Part shown: positions 7,394-17,260 of the stretch, piece after piece
Numbering within the stretch: the stretch's first letter is position 1
Layout of the letters: every line of letters begins with the position of its first letter
Position numbers and translations under genes: made by a program
Notes under the pieces: generated by a model
Seen by the model: the letters and a program-made list of their open reading frames with translations, nothing else
The model's database searches: none
Told to the model about the DNA's origin: nothing
From: an alpha proteobacterium SCGC AAA240-E13
GTDB taxonomy: Bacteria; Pseudomonadota; Alphaproteobacteria; Pelagibacterales; Pelagibacteraceae
Assembly (NCBI GenBank): GCA_000504625.1
Contig: AZHR01000001.1
Location: 48,060-112,059, forward strand
DNA length: 64,000 bases
Direction of reading: 5' to 3'

Positions 7394-8251
7394 ATGAATT
7401 TATCGAACCAACAAAAGGGAACATTGTTAGCTTTTGTTGCAATAATGTTTATTACACCCGATAGTTTACTCATTCGTTTATCAAATATTGAGTCTTGGGG
7501 TCTTATCTTTTACAGGGGAATTATTCCATTTTTTGCTGTTTTTATTGGACTATTAATAGTTCAAAAAGGTCAAATTGTTTCCTCTCTTATAAATAATGGA
7601 TGGCATGGTGTTGCTTATGTTTTGACTTTCACCGTAACTAACATTCTTTTTGTTATTTCAATTGAAAATACAAACGTTGCAAACACTTTAATCATGATCA
7701 GTCTGGCTCCTATGCTTTCCGCAATAATAAGTTTTATTTTTCTAAAAGAAAATCCTGATAAAAAAACATGGATAGCTATTACGATCACAACACTGGCGGT
7801 TATCTATATTTTTTTTGATTCTTTGGAAAAGGGTGATTTTAAAGGAAATTTTTTTGGATTTATTTGTGCAATGGGTTTGGCTGCCGGAACTGTAATAATA
7901 AGATCTGTAAAACAAATAAACTTAGTTCCCTCTGCCATGATGGGTAAATTACTTGTTGCATTAATAGCCTTATTTTTTGCGGATAAGTTTAACCTAACAG
8001 GAAAAGATCTAATTATTATTCCAACTATGGGCATTTTTTGTGTAGCAATACCTTTTGTTCTTATAACCTTGGCCCCAAGATATATTACTGCACCTGAAGT
8101 TAATCTTTTCTTTTTGCTTGAAACTATTTTAGGACCTCTATGGGTTTGGCTAGTGATTCATGAACAGCCTAGCATAGAAACGATTGTTGGGGGTGTGGTA
8201 ATCATTTCTACAATTACAGTTCACTCTTTTTTAGCCTTAAAAAAAACATAA
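7394..8251 (+). CDS. EamA/DMT family transporter
   Basis: A 285-aa protein with about ten transmembrane helices, arranged as two EamA repeats (roughly 10-135 and 150-280). Features such as LIFYRGIIPF after helix 1 and PEVNLFFLLETILGPLWVWL in the second repeat are typical of drug/metabolite transporters. The substrate is unknown. Its ATG directly follows the stop of the upstream DUF255 gene, implying translational coupling. Confidence 0.9.
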   Translation: MNLSNQQKGTLLAFVAIMFITPDSLLIRLSNIESWGLIFYRGIIPFFAVFIGLLIVQKGQIVSSLINNGWHGVAYVLTFTVTNILFVISIENTNVANTLIMISLAPMLSAIISFIFLKENPDKKTWIAITITTLAVIYIFFDSLEKGDFKGNFFGFICAMGLAAGTVIIRSVKQINLVPSAMMGKLLVALIALFFADKFNLTGKDLIIIPTMGIFCVAIPFVLITLAPRYITAPEVNLFFLLETILGPLWVWLVIHEQPSIETIVGGVVIISTITVHSFLALKKT

Positions 8252-8305
8252 TATTTTTCGATATCTCATTGCAATTATCCTAAAAAAGAATATTTACTTC
8301 TGACT

Positions 8306-9619
8306 ATGATCAAAATGATGAAAAATTCCTGGGCACTATTTATCGGAATCGGAATCATGATGATTGCCCATGGCCTACAAGGAAACTTAATGGGAATTAG
8401 ATCAGTAATCGAAAATTTTAACTTTATAGCTACGGGTACGATGATGTCAGGATACTATGTGGGGTTTTTTTTTGGTTCTACTATGGCTCCAAAACTGGTT
8501 TCAAGAGTTGGTCATATTAGGGTTTTTGCAGCTTTTGCATCCTTGGGATCTCTAAGTATTTTAATTATCTCTGCTTACGTAAATCCTGTTGTATGGACTT
8601 TCGCAAGATTTGTAACAGGAATGTCTATAGTAAGTTGTTTAGTTGTTGCTGAAAGTTGGCTTAATGATCGAGCAAACAACAGAACACGAGGCAAACTATT
8701 ATCTGTCTACATGATCATAACTTACACAGGTTTGGCATTGGGAATGCTTTTATTAAATTTTGATAGTCCAGAAAACTATAAACCTTTTATTTTAGTGTCG
8801 ATCTTATTATCAATTGCGTTGGTGCCAATCCTGCTTACAAAACGTAAGGCTCCTAAATTCAAAAAGATAGGAACCTTGAAATTGAAAGAACTTTATAAAA
8901 TTTCACCTCTGGGCTTTGTTAGTTCTTTTTGCACAGGTATAATTCATTCGGCATTGTTTACATTAGCTGCTGTTTACGCTGCCACAGTGAACTTTAGTAT
9001 TTTTGAAATTTCATTATTATTATTTTTGATTACAATTGCGGGAGCTTTATTCCAATGGCCCATAGGTTATCTTTCTGATCAATTTGATCGAAGAGTCATC
9101 ATAGTTTTATGTACTACAGTTGGTGCCGTTTTTTGTGTTTTATCAATTTTTGCATCAGGACATACATTTACTTCATTTCCAACAATGCAATATATAAATG
9201 TTGTTGTAGATCCTCGTGCTGACAAATTAATGTTTTTTATTTTTGTAACAGTCTACGCTGGCGCATCACTTTCTTTGTTCCCACTTAATATTGCACACAC
9301 AAACGATTTTGTTCCAAAAGAAAAATTCGTAGCCGCTGGAGGTGGTTTAAACTTTGTTTTTGGAATGGGAGCAATGGGTGGACCAATAATTTGTTCTGTT
9401 TTTATGAACGAATATGGACCCAATAGTTTCTTTGTTTTTCTACTTATTTTTCATGTTATTATTGCTATATTTGCTCTTTATAGGATTACTAGAAGAAGCA
9501 CCGAAGATAATCCTGATTCAACATTTACACCGCTACCAAAAAATATTACTCCATTAGGTATGGAGCTTGATCCAGATACTGGTGTTAATTTATCTAACGT
9601 TGATAAAAAAAGTGAATAA
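8306..9619 (+). CDS. Major facilitator superfamily permease
   Basis: A 437-aa permease with twelve predicted helices. The loop 2-3 motif reads GSTMAPKLVSRVGHIRVF, resembling the MFS signature, and a second half-repeat shows GYLSDQFDRR near residue 255. It belongs to the UMF/YcaD-like group of the MFS and the substrate is unknown. A 54-base gap separates it from the EamA gene. Its last codons overlap a small repeat-encoded ORF starting at 9612. Confidence 0.9.
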   Translation: MIKMMKNSWALFIGIGIMMIAHGLQGNLMGIRSVIENFNFIATGTMMSGYYVGFFFGSTMAPKLVSRVGHIRVFAAFASLGSLSILIISAYVNPVVWTFARFVTGMSIVSCLVVAESWLNDRANNRTRGKLLSVYMIITYTGLALGMLLLNFDSPENYKPFILVSILLSIALVPILLTKRKAPKFKKIGTLKLKELYKISPLGFVSSFCTGIIHSALFTLAAVYAATVNFSIFEISLLLFLITIAGALFQWPIGYLSDQFDRRVIIVLCTTVGAVFCVLSIFASGHTFTSFPTMQYINVVVDPRADKLMFFIFVTVYAGASLSLFPLNIAHTNDFVPKEKFVAAGGGLNFVFGMGAMGGPIICSVFMNEYGPNSFFVFLLIFHVIIAIFALYRITRRSTEDNPDSTFTPLPKNITPLGMELDPDTGVNLSNVDKKSE

Positions 9620-9707
9620 AGAAAATGCATCAAAGCTTTGGAAAATGATACAGGAAACTGGTGATTATTTACTGGATCAGTGGAACACACTATCCGACAC
9701 TATCTGA
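9612..9707 (+). CDS. 31-aa repeat-encoded small ORF (copy A)
   Basis: A GTG-initiated frame reads VNKENASKLWKMIQETGDYL followed by a short tail ending SDTI. It is a truncated relative of the 76-aa protein at 26042-26272 (DKARKLWKMIQEAGDYL). Related short ORFs occur at 16077, 18365 and 23510. It begins within the stop region of the MFS gene. Confidence 0.35.
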   Translation: MNKENASKLWKMIQETGDYLLDQWNTLSDTI

Positions 9708-9832
9708 CACTATATTGCAATAGTTATGCGGAAAATTTAAAATTCATTAAAAATAAATCGCATAAAGATTCACTAAAAACACTCTTAAAACTAGATACAG
9801 GACTAGAACATTTAGAGATAAATCAAAAGTTA
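9708..9832 (+). repeat. Modular repeat, unit A (3' part)
   Basis: This stretch contains TTATGCG (9724-9730) and CGCATAA (9759-9765), which form a 7-bp stem. A CTAG...CTAG...GAGATAAATCAAA module follows at 9787-9829. The same order is found in units C and D. The upstream stub module is missing here. Confidence 0.7.
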
Positions 9833-9833
9833 A

Positions 9834-11009
9834 TTATTCTATGATTTTAAAATTTGACTTATATTCGTCATTAATAGAAATACCTAATCCATTAACATCA
9901 TCATTTAAATCTATAAATCCATTTTTTGGTTTAGGCTCTCCTTTAAATAAATAATAAAATAATTCATTTCCTATTTCGACTTGATTTATAGGAAAATATT
10001 CTGAAAATGGACAGTTATTGTTTGCCATTGTTAAATGGTAATTATGCATTTGACCAGCATGAGGAACTACTGGAATATTATATTTTTCAGCAAGTAAATT
10101 TATTTTTTGAGCTGCTGTTATTCCACCAACTCGATTAGCATCATACTGAATGTAACTTACTGCTTTTAATTCTAATAGATGTTTAAAACCATAAAAACTA
10201 AATTCATGTTCTCCACCAGCTATTGGAATTGAACCAAGAGCATTTAGTTCAGAATAACCAGCGATATCGTCAGGAATAACAGGTTCTTCTAACCATTTAG
10301 GTTTAAATTTAATTAACTGAGGAATAATGCTTTTAGAATATTCTAAGTTCCATCCCATATAAGCTTCAAGCATTAGATCATTATCGTAACCAATCACTTC
10401 TCTTACAGCATTTACAAGATTAATATTTTTTTTTACACCTTCCAACCCATCTTTAGGACCCCAACCAAAGCGCATTTTAAACATTTTAAAACCTTCTTTA
10501 AGATATGTATCGGCCTCTTTTTGAAGTTCGTTTATAGGTTGGCTATAAAGCTTTGAAGCATAAACAGGAATTTTTTCTTTTGTTCTATTTCCAATAAGCT
10601 TAAATACAGGTTTTTTTTTAATCTTACCCATTAAGTCCCAAATCCCAAGATCAATTGCCGACATTCCAATCATACCTATTCCTTTCCTTCCCCATGCCAT
10701 TGTATTTCTATACATTTTTTCCCAAAGATATTCATAATCAAACGGGTCTTCTTCTATTACTAAATCTTTTAAATAACAGTCTATTGCTTTCTTGGTAACT
10801 TGTGGCGCTAATGCTGCATTACCTATACCTACTGTTCCATCATCCGCTATTACTTCACAAACTAACCATTCGTGGAAACGAAAGGATTTCATTTTGTCTC
10901 CTTTTTCACGAAGTAAATCAGTAGGATTTGTACAGAAATTTTGAGCTGGCGAAACAATCGGACCAGTCCATTTATAGATTGTAGTTTTTATATCTTTTAT
11001 TTTAGTCAT
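9834..11009 (-). CDS. Enolase-superfamily dehydratase, L-rhamnonate dehydratase-like
   Basis: A 391-aa mandelate racemase/muconate lactonizing enzyme family protein. The metal-ligand and base regions include [18 protein letters not shown] and [17 protein letters not shown], the latter being typical of the L-rhamnonate dehydratase subgroup; [12 protein letters not shown] carries the catalytic histidine region. It should dehydrate a sugar acid to a 2-keto-3-deoxy acid. It overlaps the upstream PdxA-like gene by 4 bases and diverges from a tctCBA transporter, so import and catabolism of a sugar acid is the likely module. Confidence 0.8.
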   Translation of the reverse strand: MTKIKDIKTTIYKWTGPIVSPAQNFCTNPTDLLREKGDKMKSFRFHEWLVCEVIADDGTVGIGNAALAPQVTKKAIDCYLKDLVIEEDPFDYEYLWEKMYRNTMAWGRKGIGMIGMSAIDLGIWDLMGKIKKKPVFKLIGNRTKEKIPVYASKLYSQPINELQKEADTYLKEGFKMFKMRFGWGPKDGLEGVKKNINLVNAVREVIGYDNDLMLEAYMGWNLEYSKSIIPQLIKFKPKWLEEPVIPDDIAGYSELNALGSIPIAGGEHEFSFYGFKHLLELKAVSYIQYDANRVGGITAAQKINLLAEKYNIPVVPHAGQMHNYHLTMANNNCPFSEYFPINQVEIGNELFYYLFKGEPKPKNGFIDLNDDVNGLGISINDEYKSNFKIIE

Positions 11010-12001
11010 GATAATAAATTTTCACTTAATTTTAGTGCTATTTTAAATGATTCAATAGTTGGCTTTATATTTGCAATATTTTTACCGACAATATCAAACG
11101 CTGTACCATGAGCAGGAGTTGTTATTGGTATTGGCAAACCTCCTTGAACAGTAACTCCACGATCAAAACCAAAAGCTTTAAGACCAGATTGTAATGCATC
11201 ATGATACATTCCAACTATACAATCATGATTTTTATTTTTGAAAGCAGTAATGAAAGAAGTATCACAGGGTAATGGCCCATCGACATTCATACCATTTTTT
11301 TTTGCCTCTTCAATTGCAGGTATAATTTCATCTTTTTCTTCTGTACCAAATTCAGCATGTGGATTTAAAGCTTGTACAGCTATTCTTGGATTTTTAATTC
11401 CGCTTAATTTCATAGTTTTGTTAATTAATTTTATTGGTTTTAAAATGTTTTCTTTTTTAATATGATTTGGAACATCTTTCAGCGGCATATGTGATGTTAC
11501 TCTTGCAGTCCAAAAATTATCAACAACATTAAATTCACAAAAATAATCTTTTACCTCAAGTTTATCCGCCATTAGGTGTAGTTCGTCTTCATATTTACTT
11601 CCTGCCAATTTCATACTTGTTTTGTTATATGGTGCAAAATTTATTGCATGAATTTTATTTGATTTTGTTAAATCTAAAGCGTAATTCAAAGCATTTAAAA
11701 CTGTTTCTCCTGACTCTGCTGAACACTCTGATAATTTATAATTTATGTTTTTATCTTTAGAAATATCTAGGAAAAATTTATTTCCTTTTTCAAAATTTAT
11801 TTCTTCAAATTTTTCTACAAAATTAAGATTATGAGAATTCCCTGTAATTTTGTTTCCATTTTCTAAAATATTTTTTTCCCCTATTACAATTATATTTGCT
11901 TGGTCTAATTCATTTTGTGAGAGTAATCTTGATACTAATTCAGGACCGATTCCGGAAGGATCTCCTAAAAGTATAGCAATATTTCTTTTTTTATTAGCCA
12001 T
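11006..12001 (-). CDS. PdxA family dehydrogenase
   Basis: A 331-aa protein of the 4-hydroxythreonine-4-phosphate dehydrogenase family. It starts with [18 protein letters not shown], and the metal-binding histidine region [21 protein letters not shown] and the C-terminal [14 protein letters not shown] are present. Because it is operonic with a sugar-acid dehydratase and next to a TTT transporter, a role in acid-sugar catabolism (PdxA2, 4-phospho-threonate/erythronate type) is more likely than vitamin B6 synthesis. That preference is inference from context. Confidence 0.8.
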   Translation of the reverse strand: MANKKRNIAILLGDPSGIGPELVSRLLSQNELDQANIIVIGEKNILENGNKITGNSHNLNFVEKFEEINFEKGNKFFLDISKDKNINYKLSECSAESGETVLNALNYALDLTKSNKIHAINFAPYNKTSMKLAGSKYEDELHLMADKLEVKDYFCEFNVVDNFWTARVTSHMPLKDVPNHIKKENILKPIKLINKTMKLSGIKNPRIAVQALNPHAEFGTEEKDEIIPAIEEAKKNGMNVDGPLPCDTSFITAFKNKNHDCIVGMYHDALQSGLKAFGFDRGVTVQGGLPIPITTPAHGTAFDIVGKNIANIKPTIESFKIALKLSENLLS

Positions 12002-12073
12002 TTTTTTCTTACGGTTTCTAACAGATTATGGTTAAATAATTAAATATATATCAACAAATAAGAGAGGGAAATA
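12002..12073. promoter_or_regulatory. Divergent control region, pdxA-like operon / tctCBA
   Basis: This 72-base A/T-rich gap separates the two divergent operons and must hold both promoters. A purine-rich ribosome binding site (AGAGAGGG) precedes tctC. No operator could be assigned by eye. Confidence 0.45.
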
Positions 12074-13045
12074 ATGAAAAAAACATTTAAAGTTTTACTA
12101 GCAGCTGTATTCTTGGTAACTGAATTTTTTGTTGTATCATTACCATTGTTGGCTACATCTGCAAAAGCAGATGGAGCTATCCAGGCAATAACGCATGCTG
12201 GTTTCGGTGGAGGAACTGACGTAACAACTAGAATGATGCTTTTAAGAGCTAGAAGAGTTCTTAAACAAGATATGCAATTGGTAAATAAAAAAGGTGGTGG
12301 TGGAGCCGTTTCTATGGACTACATGATGTCATTACCAGCTGATGGACAACATACTTTAACTTGGACTACTGGACATGCTGTTTCAATGGCTCTAGGTAAA
12401 ACAAAAGTTAAATTAAGTGATATGCAACCTTTAGCAAGAGGAACCGATGATCCACAATTATTCGTTGTTAATTGTAAAGCAGACATTAAGGATGCAAAAA
12501 CATTTATTAGTACTCAAAAATCAAAATCACTTAAATATGGAACCACTCATACAGGTGGAATTGACGATGTAAGTGCGATCGCTTTTACAAAAAAAGGTAA
12601 TTTAAAAGATCCTATAATTGTTGCCTATAAAGGTGTTGCTCCAATTAAAACTAACCTCGTCAAAGGAGATATTGATGTAGGTGTTTTAAACTTAGGAGAA
12701 GCATTAACTGAAATTAATGAAGGAACACTTTGTGTTTCAATAGTTCTTGCAAACAATAGAATGGCAAAAATAGGAGACGTACCAACAGCTACAGAGCTAG
12801 GAATACCTGTTTCTTTATCTACTGTCAGAGGATTTGTAACTAAAAAAGGTGCTCCAGCTGAAAGAGTAAAAGAGTTAGAAGCTGGAATGCTAAAAGCAAT
12901 GAGTCACAATTACTATAAAAATTTCTTAACAGAGATTGGTCTTGATGAGTCAAGTGTAGTTGGTGCTGAAGAATGGGGTAAGCAAATGGAAGTTATGCTT
13001 GCTGAAATGACTGCTCAACTTAAAGCTTTGGGTTATACTAATTAA
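12074..13045 (+). CDS. tctC: Tripartite tricarboxylate transporter substrate-binding protein
   Basis: A 323-aa Bug/TctC family periplasmic protein with a signal peptide ending near LLATSAKADG. The family hallmark GGGTDVTTRMM and the following LVNKKGGGGAVSMDYM are present. It should capture a carboxylated substrate for the TctAB membrane complex. An intrinsic terminator lies just past the gene, inside the start of tctB, which would favour excess binding protein. Confidence 0.9.
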   Translation: MKKTFKVLLAAVFLVTEFFVVSLPLLATSAKADGAIQAITHAGFGGGTDVTTRMMLLRARRVLKQDMQLVNKKGGGGAVSMDYMMSLPADGQHTLTWTTGHAVSMALGKTKVKLSDMQPLARGTDDPQLFVVNCKADIKDAKTFISTQKSKSLKYGTTHTGGIDDVSAIAFTKKGNLKDPIIVAYKGVAPIKTNLVKGDIDVGVLNLGEALTEINEGTLCVSIVLANNRMAKIGDVPTATELGIPVSLSTVRGFVTKKGAPAERVKELEAGMLKAMSHNYYKNFLTEIGLDESSVVGAEEWGKQMEVMLAEMTAQLKALGYTN

Positions 13046-13068
13046 CTATTCGTTGTACATTTTTTCAA

Positions 13069-13578
13069 ATGAATAATGTACAAAATAAGAAAAGGGCAAA
13101 CAAAAGTAGTTTGCCCTTTTTTTTTACTAATTCTTTTATAGTTTCATCCATAATAATTATAATTTCTTCTATTTTATTAATTGTTGCATTTACATTTGAC
13201 ATAGTTCCTCCAATTTTAAACCGAGGAATACAACCAGCTACATTTCCTAAAGCATTACTAGTTTTAATAATATTTCTAACTTCAATTGTTTATTTTTTAT
13301 CTTTAAAGATTCCATGGAAAAAAGAAAAAAAGTTACCAAAACAATTTTTTATAACTTTATATAATTTTATTTTATTTATTATTATTGCAAAGGCTCTAGA
13401 TTTTCTTCTAGCTATCTCAGTTTTATCATTTTTGGTTTCATATTTTTGGGGTGAGCGAAGAATTATATACTTACTATTAGTAAGCATATTGTTTCCTATC
13501 ATTGTATTTGTATTTTTTGAAACAATTTTGGGTTTAAGATTTCCACCAGGAATAATTACTAATATTTATTATAACTAG
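13069..13578 (+). CDS. tctB: Tripartite tricarboxylate transporter small membrane subunit
   Basis: A 169-aa protein with four hydrophobic segments and the TctB-like motif PATFPKALLVLIIF in helix 2. The coding start overlaps an intrinsic terminator (13090-13125), so the first 20 or so codons (NKKRANKSSLPFFFTN) are encoded by the hairpin and its T-run. It is followed 2 bases later by tctA. The start codon is uncertain because no other in-frame ATG is close. Confidence 0.8.
   Translation: MNNVQNKKRANKSSLPFFFTNSFIVSSIIIIISSILLIVAFTFDIVPPILNRGIQPATFPKALLVLIIFLTSIVYFLSLKIPWKKEKKLPKQFFITLYNFILFIIIAKALDFLLAISVLSFLVSYFWGERRIIYLLLVSILFPIIVFVFFETILGLRFPPGIITNIYYN
13090..13125 (+). terminator. Intrinsic terminator between tctC and tctB
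   Basis: Stem GGGCAAAC / GTTTGCCC with loop AAAAGTA is extended by A-T pairs and followed by nine T residues. It is a strong rho-independent terminator located within the annotated start of tctB. It probably sets the TctC to TctAB ratio through partial read-through. Confidence 0.9.
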
Positions 13579-13579
13579 T

Positions 13580-15049
13580 ATGGAAAATTTATATTTAATG
13601 ATGGCACCTTTATTTAGCTCGAAACTATTAATAGTTTTATTTTTTGGAACTTTGTTTGGTTTAATCCTTGGTGTTTTACCAGGACTAGGGCCTACTACTG
13701 GTGGAGCATTAATTTTACCTTTTACAATGACGTTGGATCCACTTTCCGCAATTGTACTTTTAACATCAATTTATTGTGCAGGTACTTATGGAGGAGCAAT
13801 TACAGCTATTCTAATTAATACACCTGGAACGCCAGCAGCAGCAGCAACCTGTTTAGACGGATACCCTTTAGCGCAAAGAGGTGAAGCAGGTAGAGCATTA
13901 GGAATGGCAACAGTATCAAGCACTATTGGAGGAATTTTTAGTGTAGTAGTTCTTGTTTTTTTTGCTCCATTATTGGCTCAACTTGCTTATGAATTTGGTC
14001 AACCAGAATATTTTGCATTAGCTATATTTGGTTTGACTATGCTTGCATCTATAGGCGATGGAAGTCCTATAAAAAATTTAATTGCAGGTGCTTTTGGAAT
14101 TTTAATTTCAACAATTGGAAAAGATTTTATGACTTCAATTGATAGATTTACTTTTGGAATTAATGAATTGTCAGAAGGAATTGGTTTTATACCCGTAGTT
14201 GTCGGATTATTTGCTATTAGCGAGATGTTAACTCAATCCACTTTATTAGATCAAGTTTTTAAAAGAGTTGCTTTAAAAGCAGTAAAACTACCTTCTTTAA
14301 ATGATTATAAATTAACTTGGAAAACAATTTTAAGATCATCAGGCATAGGTTCTTTTATTGGAGTCCTACCTGCAGAAGGTGGAACTGTTGCATCATTAAT
14401 TGGATATTCAGAGGCTAAACGTTGGTCAAAAAAACCCGAGGAATTTGGTAAAGGATCTATAGAAGGAATAGCTGGCGCAGAAGCTGCTAACAATGCAGCT
14501 ACAGGTGGAGCTATGGTTCCAACTTTAGCATTAGGAATTCCAGGTAGCGCAACTACCGCTGTTATTTTAACAGGTTTAATAATTCATGGTGTTAGACCTG
14601 GGCCGGATTTATTTAGGGAACAACCTGAATTTCTTTATGGAATATTTGGTTCAATGCTGATTGCAAATATATTATTTTTTATTTTAGGTTTTTTTGGAGC
14701 CAAAATATTTGCAAGAATTACTTTAGTTCCTAATAAACTTTTGTGGCCGATGATATTTGCGTTATCTGTTTGTGGCACTTATTCATTAAGTCAGTCTATG
14801 TTAGATGTTTGGATAATGTTATTTTTTGGTGTAATAGGTTTTTTTATGAGACGTTATGGATTTTCGGTAGTACCAGTAATTATAGGATTAATATTAGGAG
14901 AACTTGTTGAGGGTACATTGAGACAATCATTGGTAATATTTGATGGAAATTGGTTAATGTTTTTAACAAGACCAATAGCAATAACTTTTTTTGTTTTATC
15001 TATTATAGCTTTAATTTTTCCATTATTTAAGAAAAAAACTAAAATATAA
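13580..15049 (+). CDS. tctA: Tripartite tricarboxylate transporter large membrane subunit
   Basis: A 489-aa TctA protein with about twelve helices. The conserved N-terminal segment GVLPGLGPTTGGALILPFT and the repeat-like GVLPAEGGTVASLIGY are hallmark sequences, as is GIPGSATTAVILTGLIIHGVRPGP. It forms the transport channel together with TctB. The gene order tctC-tctB-tctA is canonical. Confidence 0.95.
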   Translation: MENLYLMMAPLFSSKLLIVLFFGTLFGLILGVLPGLGPTTGGALILPFTMTLDPLSAIVLLTSIYCAGTYGGAITAILINTPGTPAAAATCLDGYPLAQRGEAGRALGMATVSSTIGGIFSVVVLVFFAPLLAQLAYEFGQPEYFALAIFGLTMLASIGDGSPIKNLIAGAFGILISTIGKDFMTSIDRFTFGINELSEGIGFIPVVVGLFAISEMLTQSTLLDQVFKRVALKAVKLPSLNDYKLTWKTILRSSGIGSFIGVLPAEGGTVASLIGYSEAKRWSKKPEEFGKGSIEGIAGAEAANNAATGGAMVPTLALGIPGSATTAVILTGLIIHGVRPGPDLFREQPEFLYGIFGSMLIANILFFILGFFGAKIFARITLVPNKLLWPMIFALSVCGTYSLSQSMLDVWIMLFFGVIGFFMRRYGFSVVPVIIGLILGELVEGTLRQSLVIFDGNWLMFLTRPIAITFFVLSIIALIFPLFKKKTKI

Positions 15050-15121
15050 TTGCATTAAGTTTTTCTTATATTAAAAGATCGAAACTATGAATAATGGAAA
15101 ACTTTTGGTGTTGGATTTAAA

Positions 15122-15979
15122 ATGATGAAAAAGCTTTTAGGGATCTTGGTTCTGGGTTTGTTGTGGTGCAATGTTGGGATTGCTGTAACATTTAATGAAG
15201 AAAAAGATAAACTACCAATTACTCCTGAATCAATTGGTGAGTGGGATTATACCTGTGAAAAAGAAGATTTTATAAAATATATTGCAACCATTGAAGGCTG
15301 TATAGCTTTAATAAAGCTTGGAAAAATAGATAAATCAAAGAAGAAATTAGTAGTTTTTTTACATGGTGATAGAAAAGCAAAAAGTGACTATCCAATAAAA
15401 AAAGATTCGAATTTTTCTAAAGCTATAAAAGATGAAAAGGAAAATATTAATTTTTTTTATTTAGCACGACCTGGTCATAAATTTGTAGGTAGATCAAGAT
15501 CACCTGGAAAATATAAAAATTATGAAGTACTAAATAAAAGAATAGAAAGAGTTGTATTTAAAAAAGGCTGGGAATCGATGAGATTAATTACACAAGCTCT
15601 TTATAGATTGAAAGAATTTTACAAACCAGATGAACTAATAGTAATTGGTATGTCTGGTGGATCCATTGACATATCAGTAATCAGCGGAAAAGTACCTGGT
15701 TTGATTGATAAAGGTATTATGGGAGGTTGTGATTGTTACATGCAGAAGAGACAGTTTTGGATTTCAGGAGAATTCATTAAAACAATACCTCCTGAAACCG
15801 AATTAATTCTTATTACAGGAAAAGATGATGATGTTATTAATAGAAATACTCATTATGTAAGGGAAGCGAAAAAGCAAGGAAAAAATGTTGAGCATCATAT
15901 TGTTACCGGTGAACACAGTGTTAAATCTACACTCTTAAAAAATGAGGGCTTCGAGATACTTAAAGAAGCTTTAAAGTGA
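15122..15979 (+). CDS. Secreted alpha/beta hydrolase
   Basis: A 285-aa exported protein whose signal peptide (MKKLLGILVLGLLWCN) is encoded by the same DNA block that recurs as stubs and at 16316. The mature part has the alpha/beta-hydrolase pattern LVVFLHGD, the nucleophile elbow IGMSGGS near residue 178, a LILITGKDDDVI acid region, and a histidine in GEHSV. The substrate is unknown. The TGA stop lies within the next signal-peptide stub. Two in-frame ATGs occur; the second matches the repeated block. Confidence 0.7.
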   Translation: MMKKLLGILVLGLLWCNVGIAVTFNEEKDKLPITPESIGEWDYTCEKEDFIKYIATIEGCIALIKLGKIDKSKKKLVVFLHGDRKAKSDYPIKKDSNFSKAIKDEKENINFFYLARPGHKFVGRSRSPGKYKNYEVLNKRIERVVFKKGWESMRLITQALYRLKEFYKPDELIVIGMSGGSIDISVISGKVPGLIDKGIMGGCDCYMQKRQFWISGEFIKTIPPETELILITGKDDDVINRNTHYVREAKKQGKNVEHHIVTGEHSVKSTLLKNEGFEILKEALK

Positions 15980-16315
15980 AAAAACTTTTAGGGATCTTGA
16001 TTCTGGGTTATAGGATTTTATAGGATACTAGATACAGCACTAGATATATTTGGGATAAAACAAGAAATGTTGGGTTATGAACAAAGAAAACGCAGGTAAA
16101 CTATGGAAAATTATTCAGGAAGCTGGTGATTATTTACTGGGTTAGCGGTTCACCTTTACTGACCTTGGTTCACAGTAGTCATGCGGACAATTTAAAATTC
16201 ATAAAAAATAAACCTCTTAAAATAAAAGCAAAATGGCAGAAAAACTAAAAGCAAAACTAGACGAAATTGAGATAAAGCAAATGGCAATTTATATGCTTTT
16301 TGATAACATTTAATC
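15976..16315 (+). repeat. Modular repeat, unit B
   Basis: Parts in order: signal-peptide stub overlapping the upstream stop (15976-16010); CTAG pair ending GGGATAAAACAAG (16027-16064); 22-codon ORF (16077-16145); a segment rich in TTCACC/GACCTT; ATGCGGACAATTTAAAATTC; a second CTAG-type module ending GAGATAAAGCAAATGG (16253-16281); and TTTTTGATAACATTTAATC just before the next ATG. The 336-base gap holds nothing else. Confidence 0.8.
16077..16145 (+). CDS. 22-aa repeat-encoded small ORF (copy B)
   Basis: Reads MNKENAGKLWKIIQEAGDYL plus two residues, then TAG. It is the N-terminal part of the 76-aa protein at 26042. Conservation of this frame in five copies with synonymous differences suggests past or present coding. 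Confidence 0.35.
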   Translation: MNKENAGKLWKIIQEAGDYLLG

Positions 16316-17260
16316 ATGAAAAAACTTTTAGGGATCTTGGTTCTGGGTTTGTTGTGGTGCAATATTAGTCTTACCGATGAAAAGCCAGGCAGATTCTTTG
16401 AAGATCAACCTGATGTGAACGATGATTATCAAATTCATTTTAATTATTTATTAGCCGCTGATAGTGAGGATCGTGAATGGGATATAAATGGTAAAATGGA
16501 AAAAATTCTTTTAAAACTTAATGAGATTATGGCAAGGGCTACAGCTGCACATAAGCAAGGCGATGGAAAATCTAAGAAATATAAATTTGATTATAGAAAA
16601 GATGGCAAGCTAGATATTACATTTGTAAGAATAGATAAAAAATATAAAGAATTACACAAATGGGCAAATAATGACATTATTCCTTTTTTGAACAAAAAAA
16701 AGAAAATGAATAATCCTAAAAAACTTTATTTTAATTACGCTGATATAAATAATGTCGATGGTGGAGAAGCGGGTGTTGGTTATGGAACTCTTTATTTGAG
16801 AAACAAAAGTGTACCGACAGACAAAAGAAAATTACTAATTACTTTGCATGAATTGCATCATACGCAAGGAGGAGGTTATAATTGTGTACCAGGAATGTCT
16901 AGTAATGGACATTATGCAAACCAAGAACCAAAAGTACAATTAAATGCTGGAAGAAAACTGGGGGCAACATACGCTCATAAATTTGAAAACTGTCCTCAAT
17001 TAATGGATACAGTTTATTTAACTCCAACATCCAGCGAACCTTATGATCCATATGAAGTAAATTGTTTATTTAAGATAGGAAAATACAATCATCCCAAAAT
17101 TACAAAAATAATAGAAAAAATAAAGAAAATTAAAAAAGGAGAACAAATTAAATGGGATTTAAGATTTGGTTCAAGTTGCAGATATAGAGATTGGGATAGA
17201 GGCCCTGGTGGTTTTTATGTATGGGGTGTAGAAGAAGAAATAATATCAACTCTTAAATGA
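16316..17260 (+). CDS. Secreted putative zinc metallopeptidase (HELHH)
   Basis: A 314-aa exported protein with the same repeated signal peptide (MKKLLGILVLGLLWCN). A zincin-type motif TLHELHHTQGGG occurs near residues 180-191 and provides HExxH, followed by a cysteine-containing region. No family is recognised beyond that motif. It overlaps the next gene by 4 bases, so a secreted two-enzyme operon is likely. The peptidase call rests on one motif. Confidence 0.5.
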   Translation: MKKLLGILVLGLLWCNISLTDEKPGRFFEDQPDVNDDYQIHFNYLLAADSEDREWDINGKMEKILLKLNEIMARATAAHKQGDGKSKKYKFDYRKDGKLDITFVRIDKKYKELHKWANNDIIPFLNKKKKMNNPKKLYFNYADINNVDGGEAGVGYGTLYLRNKSVPTDKRKLLITLHELHHTQGGGYNCVPGMSSNGHYANQEPKVQLNAGRKLGATYAHKFENCPQLMDTVYLTPTSSEPYDPYEVNCLFKIGKYNHPKITKIIEKIKKIKKGEQIKWDLRFGSSCRYRDWDRGPGGFYVWGVEEEIISTLK

